Assembly (NCBI GenBank): GCA_003116975.1
Contig: BGKB01000163.1
Span: forward strand, 94,545 to 158,544
DNA length: 64,000 bases
Direction of reading: 5' to 3'
Origin: Aurantiochytrium sp. KH105
Lineage: Eukaryota; Sar; Bigyra; Thraustochytrida; Thraustochytriidae
Both the position numbers and the translations under genes were made by a program. The notes beneath the pieces were generated by a model. The model saw nothing but the letters and a program-made list of their open reading frames with translations. It ran no database searches and was not told the origin of the DNA. Shown here piece after piece: positions 56,732 to 64,000 of this stretch (its first letter is position 1; each line of letters opens with the position of its first letter).

Positions 56732-57074
56732 CGCTTTTCCCGTCCGCGCGTCGCCGCGCCCACCTCGCGCGCCTCCTGCACGAGGTTTTGCACGTCGTCT
56801 TGTGTGCTCGCTTTTGCCGGCTAAACCCCGGGCCTCCTCGCGGGGGGCACGCTGCACGTTTCCGGCCGCCGTACCTTCAACCCGCCGCGCCCCCAAGCAG
56901 CCGCGCCCCTTTCGGCGAAACCGTGCTCTCCCACCGTGCCCCGGCGGTTTCGCCGGCGCGGCGCCCCTTTTCACCCGCAAACCTCCTAAGCCCGGGCGCG
57001 GCCACCCTCGCCGCCCCCGCCGCCGCCGCCGCTCTGCGCGCGCGCCCCGCGGCCCGACCTCCCCGCGCGCCNCC
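56732..57074. promoter_or_regulatory. 343-bp divergent promoter of TRIC-like channel and PIP kinase
   Basis: Very GC-rich and the only space between the two start codons, so both genes must be driven from here or from within each other. The only undetermined base of the window (n) is at 57072, position -3 of the kinase ATG. No TATA box seen. Confidence 0.5.
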
Positions 57075-58835
57075 ATGCGCGTGAGCGGGATGGTGGACAC
57101 CACCAGCGCTGCGGGTCTTCCCGTGGAAGAGTACAAGTTGCGGCGTAACAAACATGGGCACGGCGGCAGCGTGCGGTATCTGCGCCCCGCAAGTGAGACA
57201 GTGAGCTCGCAAGAACAGAGCATGCGTCGAACACTCTCGGACCCAATCGGGTTCTCCGAGGAGAGTCTCGAATCCTGTGGCGCCATGTCGGTGCCGGGGG
57301 AAGATGGCGACGAGGCACGATTTTCTCACCATAGCGGAGAACATCTTCATCATCGGCAGCAGCCTCCACCCTTCGCCCAGCTCGACGATGGGCCCCACCA
57401 GCCCGTCATGAAGCATTACGAACGCTCGGAACTCAAGACAGGAAGGGAGCACAAACCCAAAAAGGGCGAGATCACGGAGGAGCATGAACAGTACAAAATC
57501 ACGTACTGCATGATGCTCGGCATCCGATTTTCCGTGTCACGACAGGGGCTCTATGGCCCCTATGCTGATCCCGAGAGCGGGCGGCGCGACTTGACAACGG
57601 ATGACTTTATGCGCGTGGATCGTATCGTCTTTAATCCAGAGGGGTCAGCCCTGACGCCTGCGCACAATTTGCCGTCGCGCTTCCTGTTCAAGGATTATTC
57701 ACAGGAGGTTTTCCGTCGCCTACGCGCGAGGTTCAGCATCGACGACGCCGACTACCTGCTCTCGCTCGCTTCGTCATACAACTACATTGAGTTCGTCACC
57801 AATTCCAAGTCTGGGCAGTTCTTCTTTTACTCCAACGACGGGCACTATCTCATCAAGACGCAGACCAAGGGCGAGTCCAAGTTTCTGCGCCAGGTCCTGC
57901 CCCAGTACTACATGTACATGATGGAGAACGAGGATTCTCTACTTGTGCGTATCTGTGGTATGCACCGCATCAAGCTCTCGCATATGCGCCACAGCCTTCA
58001 CTTTGTTATTCTCAAGTCCGTCTACGGAAACGCAGCCTCGCGCCGCATCCACACCCTGTACGATCTCAAGGGATCCACCGTGGGACGAGCAGCCAAACGT
58101 CACGAGGCCGTCTACAAGGACCTGGACCTCATTAACAATGGGCAGACCTTCAAGCTTGGACCGAAAAAGGCTGCCTTCATGGCCCAGCTCGAAAAGGATG
58201 CCAACTTCCTCGCGGATCTCCACATTATGGACTATTCTCTCCTTGTTGGCATTCACAATAAGCTGGCTGAGCCAAGCTCGAATCGTATCGGAACGCTCAC
58301 GGGTCAGAGCTCGCGCTGCCTTGGTCTCGAGCGCGCGATATCGCGCAAAATATCTCAGGCCGATCTGGTCCCGCGGAGTCCGTTTCGTCCCCATGGTGGC
58401 TCCACTACTGGTGTTTCTGATGCCGGGTCTATGGTCTCGCGCATCGTGGAAGGGGCTGTGACGGATGAAAACGATGATGCAGAGGAGGACGACGACGGCG
58501 ACGGAGATACCTCTAGCGACGACGCGACAAGTGCTGTGGCATCATTTACCCAGTATCCTCCCGAAGATGGAACGCTGGGTGACGATACGTTTGATCCCTT
58601 GCCTCCACCCGACTCCATCTTTTCGCCAACAGATGCTGTGGACGCCGAAGGCCGTCAGGGGAGTGAGATATACTACTTTGGCATCATCGACATTCTTCAG
58701 CTCTACAATGGCCGAAAGAGGACAGAAAACCTGCTCAAGTCGATCGTTGAAGGTGGAGATGCCGGTATCTCATCTGTGAATCCACAGCGCTACGCGTCAA
58801 GGTTCATCAAGTTCATTGATGCTCATGTTGAGTAG
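57075..58835 (+). CDS. phosphatidylinositol phosphate kinase (PIP4K/PIP5K family)
   Basis: 586 aa from ATG 57075; the open frame extends to 56229, but that part overlaps the promoter and the TRIC-like gene. The N-terminal 140 residues are low-complexity. The kinase core includes EEHEQYKITYCMMLGIRFSV, the phosphate-binding SKSGQFFFYSNDGHYLIKTQ, the PIPK signature LYDLKGSTVGR, and IMDYSLLVGIH. An acidic insert (about 455-535) splits the domain, followed by YYFGIIDILQLYNGRKRTEN and the end ISSVNPQRYASRFIKFI. This last block resembles PIP4K (ISTVNP-QYSKRF) more than PIP5K, so a type II-like specificity is possible but not proven. The enzyme makes PI(4,5)P2, controlling membrane traffic and actin. 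Confidence 0.92.
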   Translation: MRVSGMVDTTSAAGLPVEEYKLRRNKHGHGGSVRYLRPASETVSSQEQSMRRTLSDPIGFSEESLESCGAMSVPGEDGDEARFSHHSGEHLHHRQQPPPFAQLDDGPHQPVMKHYERSELKTGREHKPKKGEITEEHEQYKITYCMMLGIRFSVSRQGLYGPYADPESGRRDLTTDDFMRVDRIVFNPEGSALTPAHNLPSRFLFKDYSQEVFRRLRARFSIDDADYLLSLASSYNYIEFVTNSKSGQFFFYSNDGHYLIKTQTKGESKFLRQVLPQYYMYMMENEDSLLVRICGMHRIKLSHMRHSLHFVILKSVYGNAASRRIHTLYDLKGSTVGRAAKRHEAVYKDLDLINNGQTFKLGPKKAAFMAQLEKDANFLADLHIMDYSLLVGIHNKLAEPSSNRIGTLTGQSSRCLGLERAISRKISQADLVPRSPFRPHGGSTTGVSDAGSMVSRIVEGAVTDENDDAEEDDDGDGDTSSDDATSAVASFTQYPPEDGTLGDDTFDPLPPPDSIFSPTDAVDAEGRQGSEIYYFGIIDILQLYNGRKRTENLLKSIVEGGDAGISSVNPQRYASRFIKFIDAHVE

Positions 58836-60304
58836 TCTTTTTCACCCTTTATAGGGGGCAGACAGGACACTAGAGAGTGTTTTCCTCGGTCTGTTTTGCC
58901 TCCTTCCTCTCTCTCGATCCTGTTCTTCCCGCGTGTCTTTTGTTTTGTTTATGTGTGTTTCAACTCATCTACTTGCTGTGCATCTCCTTGCTCTGCATGA
59001 GTTTACAGTTAGTTTGTTTTTTCCAAGTTGCGACTGCGATCTAGAATGGTGTCGTCTCGATCTCGCGCTTGCTCTTTCTTCTTCCAAAGAAAGAAACAAG
59101 AAACGTCTTGATCTTACTTGGTCGTGTTGATTGCGTATTAATCGTGAGTCGCAGTACGTACTTTTTGGTCATGAGTGATGATGATGCTAAAGCCTGATGC
59201 AATTACGCCTAAAAGCTGCCAACGCCTTTTTTTATCCGGCATGGCGCGCTGAGAAGTGTCCACTTACTACCTAAAAACTTACGACAAGAATGAAAGTCTT
59301 ATTACTATCACTAGGCGAAAAAACCTTGTTTGGTCTCTTTGTTGCTCCTCGCTGACACTTCTCCAGTCATCATCGCTTACTGGACACCGGCGAGTGTGCT
59401 AAACCTTGCTGGCAGCAGCAGGGCCGCGGGCGGACGGGCGACACGCCTTTACTGCAATTTGACGCAGCAGGCTGCAGCTGCTGTTACTTTCTGCCGCCGC
59501 GCAAAACAGGGCGAGCGGGGCCTTCGCCGCGTCTCACTTCGCTCTCCTCGGTGCTGCTGCTACTACTGCTGCTGCTAGTCAGTCAGAGCAAGCCAGCTTA
59601 CGCCAGTCCTTGCCGCCCTCGATACGGTGCCGTGCCATCCTTGTTGCGAAAGCCTGCTGCTGCTGTCGGCTGCAGCTGGAGCAGACGCGCTGTCGCTGCC
59701 GGCTGCGGCCGGTAATGTTGCTGTTGACAGCGATCTTCGATTTTTGGTGTCCATGTGCACGAGTCTGCGGGGATCGCGACGTCGCTCTGTAGTTTGGTCT
59801 GAATGCCTCGTCGGCGCTCCAGCGGTGTGCAGAGGCGCGTTGTGCAGCTTTCCTGGTAGCTCAACAAGCGCCCTTCCGTGCCACCCCTGCCAACATCGAT
59901 CGATCCCTCCCTACTCTTTCCGCGCCGCGAGACGCTGTCTGCGCGCCGCGGCGCTGCGTGCAAGCAGCATGCAGCAGCTGCAGCAGGCAGAAAAGCAAGT
60001 AGAATACCAAGCAGGCAGGGAAGCAACCGAGCAACCAACCAAGCAATCAAATAAGTAAGCACGGGTTCTCGATGCCACGCCTTGAGGTCTTCGTGCCATT
60101 GCTAGGGCTGATGCACACGCACAGTCGAGCACGACACCACACAAAAGGCCGTCTCCGTCGCCAACCCTCATCCACCCACCCACACACACGCACACACACG
60201 CGCACACGCGCACAAGAGCGACTGCGCGTCGTGCGCGTTCGCCGGAAGCGCACTTGCAGTAAGCCAGCGACACCGCCGGCGAGCACGAGGTCCCTCTCGT
60301 TCTC

Positions 60305-60358
60305 CCGTGCCGTCCGTGCCGCCCGTGCCGCCCGTGCCGCCCGTGCCGCCCGTGCGGT
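60305..60358. repeat. 9-bp minisatellite (GTGCCGCCC)n
   Basis: About six units, with the first unit varied (GTGCCGTCC). Confidence 0.85.
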
Positions 60359-60522
60359 GAGCCGGCCAGGCCTCGCGCGTCTCCGGCTCGTCTCGACCCA
60401 GCTCATCCCGGTCCGGATCCTCGCGCCTCGACCGGCCGCCGCTCCGCTCGGCCTGCGCGGAGGCCGCGCGCGAGAGAGAACGTCTTGCTCGCGCAGCGAC
60501 GGAGGATTTGTCCGCGATAGCG

Positions 60523-60560
60523 ACCAGCAGCAACAGCAGCAGCAGCAGCAGCAGCAGGCT
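60523..60560. repeat. (CAG)n trinucleotide repeat
   Basis: About 12 CAG units with one CAA interruption, ending in CTGCAG. Confidence 0.9.
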
Positions 60561-60851
60561 GCAGCAAGACCTGGCTGGCGAGCGCCTCCGCGAGTTCTGC
60601 AATGACCGTGACTCCCGTCTGTCCTGAGGTCAGACTGCAAGTCTCCAGCCAGCACGGCTACACTTTCCTGTGGCTAGCGCGCGGCGATGGCTCCGCCCGC
60701 ACGCGCCGGCTTGGTCAGGCAGGCTTGGTCTTCCCCGTGCGCGGTGCTGCCAGCGCTTCTCCGGCTGGTTGTATAGCAATAGGAAGGCTCGGAGTAAGCC
60801 TACCTAGTAGGGTAGGTTAGGGGAAGTGGGAAGGAACGTCGGCGCTAGTGG

Positions 60852-62022
60852 TAGGGTAAAACCTCCGATTAGCACATCACACCGATTTGCTACAGAATCG
60901 GCGCCCGAGAAATCGTATAGGAGTTAACTACTACTCACTAAGACCATGTTGCAAATCAATGGTATTTTTAAATAGGCCATAAAATAAGCCAAATAAGCCG
61001 GCCAATACATTTGTATGAGAAAACGTGTATCAATGGATTCCTGGCGGTCGAAGGACATGTACGATCTCGAGCGACTTAAAGGCATCGAGGCTCAAGACAA
61101 GTCCCGTGAGGCTGCAATCAAGGCGAAGAAACAGAAGACGGTCAAACAATTCGTTGAAGAAGCAGGTGTCCGCGCTTTCCTACTCCAATAAGGATTTCTC
61201 GTTCGAGTTTGCGCGAGACGACAAGATTACAAAAACAAAACTCATTGAGGTCCTACAACTCGCAGGGAAACGTGTTTCGATTCAGCGGTCTCGGCAAGAG
61301 CTGCTGGAGCTTGTACGTTCCCTCTCTGCAAGCTCAGAGGAACATGTCTCAGAAGAGGCGAGCTCATCACGCGAACCAAACCCTCCTCAGAACGCTGATG
61401 AAGTTCCAGCTGGAACGTCGGAGAGCGTTCCGGATACAATGGAAGAGGAGGATCTCGTGAAAGCGGCACTTTTTGCAAACGCTGCTCTTTCTGGGTACAC
61501 AGGCGGCAAGCTAAACGTTGCCATTTGGTGAGCTCCTTGACCAAGATCAAACAATGGGATAAAAACCTTCCTTGGCAAGCCAAACGTGCACAACTTTTTC
61601 GCATGACCGTAGAGTTCATTCGATCACTCCCTGAGATCGCTAATCCTGGCCTATGTCAGCTGGAATCGTCGCCACAAGCGAAATAGATAGTAACAATGTG
61701 TCTCGTAGAGAAAAGTAACACTAGACCAATTTCGGTAAAAGTAAACAAATATAAAACTAAGTATGTTACTAAAACCAGACTCAGAAGCATTGCGCAAAAT
61801 CTGCGTGTGGAAATCATAGGTCGGTGGCTCCGTGGCGAGGAAAAATCTGAAAACTATAATTGATCTCAAGCAACACCAATCGACTGAGTTCGTTCACTGA
61901 TCAAACTACGAGCTCTCCATGCTCGTTCGCACGCTCTACACGACTCCTACAACCAAAAGTTGATTTTTGATCGAAAAATGATTTTTCTAACATTGATGTT
62001 GAAAATCGGAGGTTTTACCCTA
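60852..62022. mobile_element. DNA transposon with 19-bp perfect terminal inverted repeats
   Basis: The left end TAGGGTAAAACCTCCGATT (60852-60870) is the exact reverse complement of the right end at 62004-62022. If the outer TA is the target duplication, the element proper is 60854-62020 (1,167 bp) with 17-bp ends starting GGGTAAAACC. The interior is A/T-rich, unlike the flanks. ATCG-containing words recur near both ends (CCGATTTG, GAATCGG, GATCGAAAA, AAAATCGG). It carries one frame-broken coding region (61033-61686). TA duplication would fit the Tc1/mariner or a related DDE group, but no DDE transposase is seen, so it may be non-autonomous or a lesser-known group. Confidence 0.8.
61033..61686 (+). 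pseudogene. frame-disrupted coding region of the TIR element; family unknown
   Basis: Coding-like sequence runs in three blocks: from ATG 61033 (MDSWRSKDMYDLERLKG...), then from about 61166 in the next frame (FSFEFARDDKITKTKLIEVL...), and from about 61531 back in the first frame (KIKQWDKNLPWQAKRAQLFR...) to a TAG near 61684-61686. So a +1 and a compensating shift break it; no GT-AG intron explains them. The second block has a SAP-like pattern (TKLIEVLQLAGKRVS then QELLELVRSL), which could bind DNA, followed by a Ser/Glu/Pro-rich linker. I recognise no transposase domain. Confidence 0.5.
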
Positions 62023-62196
62023 GTGTAGCTAGGGAGAAGGAAAGAGTGGCCGCCCTCCGGCGCCGCCGCTTATCCGCCAGCAGACCCCAGCGCCGAATCG
62101 ACTCGAGCGCCCTCGTGCCGCCGCCCGTGCCGCCGCTCTGCACAAGTACAGCGCGGCGGGCCGCGGAGCCGAGACGGCAGAGGCAGATCAGCCGCG

Positions 62197-63462
62197 ATGC
62201 CGCCCCGGAGGAGCGGCGCGGACCAGGACGCCTTGGGCATGGGCGCCGGCGCGTCCAGGTCCGAGCGGTGCAACGCGCAGAGGTGGAGCACCGCGATCCC
62301 GCATGGAGACCTCGAGGCCGCCGCGACAGAAACCCTGCATGCCGCGCGCGCGGGTGGCAAGGCCCGCCGAAAGAGTGGAGGCGATCACTCGTGGGGCCCA
62401 CGGTACAGAGCTGTCGGGGTCGGGCTCAGACGCGCTACGGCGTGCGTTGCGTCTTGGGGACAAAGTTGCATACTGATTGCCGTCACGCTTTGTCTGCACG
62501 AGAAGGAAGCCGAAGACTTGGTGCGCAAGCCCGCTAAGACGTCAACGCTCTACGCGCGACTGCGGCGACTCATCCTGACGCTATGCGCCCTGCTCATGAT
62601 GCTTTCGTTCTTTCTGCAGGACTTTCGATCGCATGAGCCTTTGCGATTGGAAATCGTGCCGCCTGAAACCTGTGCACATTTCGCCCCAACTGAGCTTGCC
62701 AAGCGGCAGGCAGACGTTCGCGCCGAAGACGTCAAGCCTCGCATTGCGATTGCGACGATTTTACAAGAGATTGAGCCCGAGGCACGGCAAGCATCTCTAC
62801 AAAATAAGCAAGAGTACGCCAAGAGGCACGGCTATGACTTAATCGTGGCTGACGATGTGGTCGACAGAAGCCGGGCTCTGGAGTGGTCAAAGCTCTTGGC
62901 TGTGGAGCGGCACCTGCCAAACTATGACTATGTGCTGTACGCGAGCCCAAGCGCAATTATTATGAACATGGACCTTCGCATCGAGGACATTCTTGATCCC
63001 TGGCATAGCATCTTCCTTTCCCGCGACCAAAATGGCCTCAACACTGCCGTTATGCTGATTCGCAACGAACCGTGGGTCTTTCAGTTCATCCGACAGGTAT
63101 GGGGACAGACATGGGTCCTCACAGCGCGAGAAATTCTGCAAGAGGAAGAGCGCCGCGCGCTGCAGTTCTTATATGGGTCAATCAGCATGAATGAAGTCGC
63201 GGATCGAAATGGATTTCTGCGAAATCCTGAAGCGCACGTGGTGCGGGAACGAGTGAAGCCCGTCGATTCCTGCGCTTTGAGTGAGAATGGGTGCAAGGCT
63301 ATAAGCGTAGGCGCAGGTTATTTTTGGGGCGCTTGCAAGCAGACCACGTATGCAGAAGGAAACTTCATCGTGCACTTCGATGACAGGCATGTCGAAGCCG
63401 ATCGCACTCGTCTAACTCTTCAAGCTGCAGCGATGGCAGAGCAACGCAACCGATTACCATAG
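62197..63462 (+). CDS. GT34-like glycosyltransferase, type II membrane protein, lacking the usual DxD
   Basis: 421 aa from ATG 62197. The first 120 residues are basic and low in similarity; a single transmembrane anchor lies at about 127-144 (LILTLCALLMMLSFFLQ), giving Golgi type II topology. The lumenal part matches the GMA12/MNN10 (GT34) pattern: RIAIATILQ, NKQEYAKRHGYDLIVADD, EWSKLLAVERHLPNYDYVLY, AIIMNMDLRIEDIL, NGLNTAVMLIRNEPWVFQFI and GNFIVHFDDRH. Where the family has a metal-binding DxD (LD-DA-IMN), this protein reads YASPSAIIMN, so it may be inactive or use another site. Substrate unknown. An alternative later start would shorten the cytosolic tail. Confidence 0.72.
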   Translation: MPPRRSGADQDALGMGAGASRSERCNAQRWSTAIPHGDLEAAATETLHAARAGGKARRKSGGDHSWGPRYRAVGVGLRRATACVASWGQSCILIAVTLCLHEKEAEDLVRKPAKTSTLYARLRRLILTLCALLMMLSFFLQDFRSHEPLRLEIVPPETCAHFAPTELAKRQADVRAEDVKPRIAIATILQEIEPEARQASLQNKQEYAKRHGYDLIVADDVVDRSRALEWSKLLAVERHLPNYDYVLYASPSAIIMNMDLRIEDILDPWHSIFLSRDQNGLNTAVMLIRNEPWVFQFIRQVWGQTWVLTAREILQEEERRALQFLYGSISMNEVADRNGFLRNPEAHVVRERVKPVDSCALSENGCKAISVGAGYFWGACKQTTYAEGNFIVHFDDRHVEADRTRLTLQAAAMAEQRNRLP

Positions 63463-64000
63463 CCCTCTCCTTTTTTCTTTTTTTTTTCCTTTCCTTTCTT
63501 CTCCCACATGTTCAGAAGCGCAAGCTACAGGTCCCGGGAATTTATGTGCGACCCAATCCCTGCCCAGAAGATCTCATCGCCGTTTGTTTTTCAGCTCTTT
63601 CTATCCGCATCCTCTCCCTCTTGCTTGTTTATCATCTAAGATTACGCATTTGCATATCCGCATCGCTGGCATTGTGCCTGTTGTTGCTCTTCTTCTTCTT
63701 CTTTTTCTTCATTTTCATTTTCATCGAGTTCTTCGTCGGTCCCGACCCCTCTCCCGCTTGACAGCACAAACTTCTCACGCTCTAGCGCGTGCATTCCATC
63801 CACCTTCACTTCTACCTCCCTCTCCTTCTCCTCCCTCTGTCGCACGTCGTGCTCCCGCCCAAGTCGTGGCCTTCATTCGCCCAGCAGCTCTAGCAAGTGG
63901 AGCGCTCTCGGCGTCGCGCCCGAAGACCTCCCTCCGGGTCTGCAAACCACAAAAACAAGAGGGAATTTAATTTTTTTTCGAATTGAAAAAAATGGGTTCA
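63463..64000. other. intergenic region at the right edge
   Basis: T/C-rich tracts at 63470-63505 and 63690-63730, no recognisable gene. Frames here translate to low-complexity Phe/Leu or Ser/Pro runs. Confidence 0.4.

Larger units (their letters stand above)
58836..60851. other. long intergenic region with simple repeats
   Basis: No gene recognised in 2 kb. It holds CTG/CAG runs near 59550-59580 and 59965-59985, (CA)n-like sequence at 60173-60212, a nine-base minisatellite and a (CAG)n run (listed separately). Plus- and minus-strand frames over these repeats have low-complexity translations. Confidence 0.4.

Noticed and set aside
56229-57074. N-terminal extension of the PIP kinase frame
   Set aside because: Overlaps the TRIC-like gene in antisense and crosses the undetermined base; the ATG at 57075 gives a normal kinase.
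1-64000. CRISPR arrays, rRNA genes, bacterial operon signals
   Set aside because: Looked for and not seen; the spaced repeats present are microsatellites or promoter motifs, and genes are eukaryotic with GT-AG introns.

Overview
The window looks like nuclear DNA of a unicellular, flagellated eukaryote. The genes are compact and GC-rich, many intergenic stretches are richer in A and T, and introns are few and mostly short. My best guess is a thraustochytrid/labyrinthulomycete stramenopile. That guess is inference. It rests on an intraflagellar (class 2) dynein heavy chain, an LRRC9-like protein, a RUS/DUF647 protein, TRAPP and MICAL/coronin genes, long intronless reading frames with only a few GT-AG introns, and intron-containing tRNA-Met genes.

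Layout. Bases 1-9,000 hold the 3' part of a carnitine acyltransferase, a MICAL-like flavin monooxygenase, a two-exon coronin and a cytochrome P450. Bases 11-22 kb hold a RasGAP-domain protein, an acidic two-pass membrane protein, a RUS/DUF647 protein and a large coiled-coil protein with an acidic tail containing a 141-bp tandem repeat. Bases 22-33.6 kb hold an LRR/coiled-coil protein resembling LRRC9, an R2R3 MYB factor flanked by a belt of simple repeats, an unrecognised 919-residue protein, a two-exon RING protein and a PARP-domain protein. Bases 34-37 kb are gene-poor and carry three intron-containing tRNA-Met(CAU) genes. Bases 37-41.5 kb hold a TMEM104-like transporter, a decayed WD40 gene, TRAPPC5 (two exons) and a decayed tandem copy of TRAPPC5 exon 2. 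Bases 41.5-54 kb are a single uninterrupted frame for the cytoplasmic dynein-2 heavy chain (4,168 aa). Bases 55-59 kb hold a small Pro/Tyr-rich protein with a Lys-Gly-Tyr repeat tail, a TRIC-like channel and a head-to-head phosphatidylinositol phosphate kinase. Bases 60.85-62.02 kb are a DNA transposon with 19-bp terminal inverted repeats, followed by a GT34-like glycosyltransferase.

Functional links. MICAL-like oxidase and coronin (actin turnover) are adjacent. TRIC-like channel and PIP kinase share a 343-bp divergent promoter. Dynein-2 and the LRRC9-like protein point to a motile stage with flagella.

Most notable. The strongest points are the TIR transposon with a frame-disrupted, unrecognised gene; phased arrays of a CACTTGCG-type motif upstream of coronin/P450 and RasGAP; tRNA-Met introns whose hairpins differ in sequence but stay self-complementary; the two gene relics near TRAPPC5; and a PARP domain with an H-H-D instead of H-Y-E triad. 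All domain calls were made by eye, and no database search was run.
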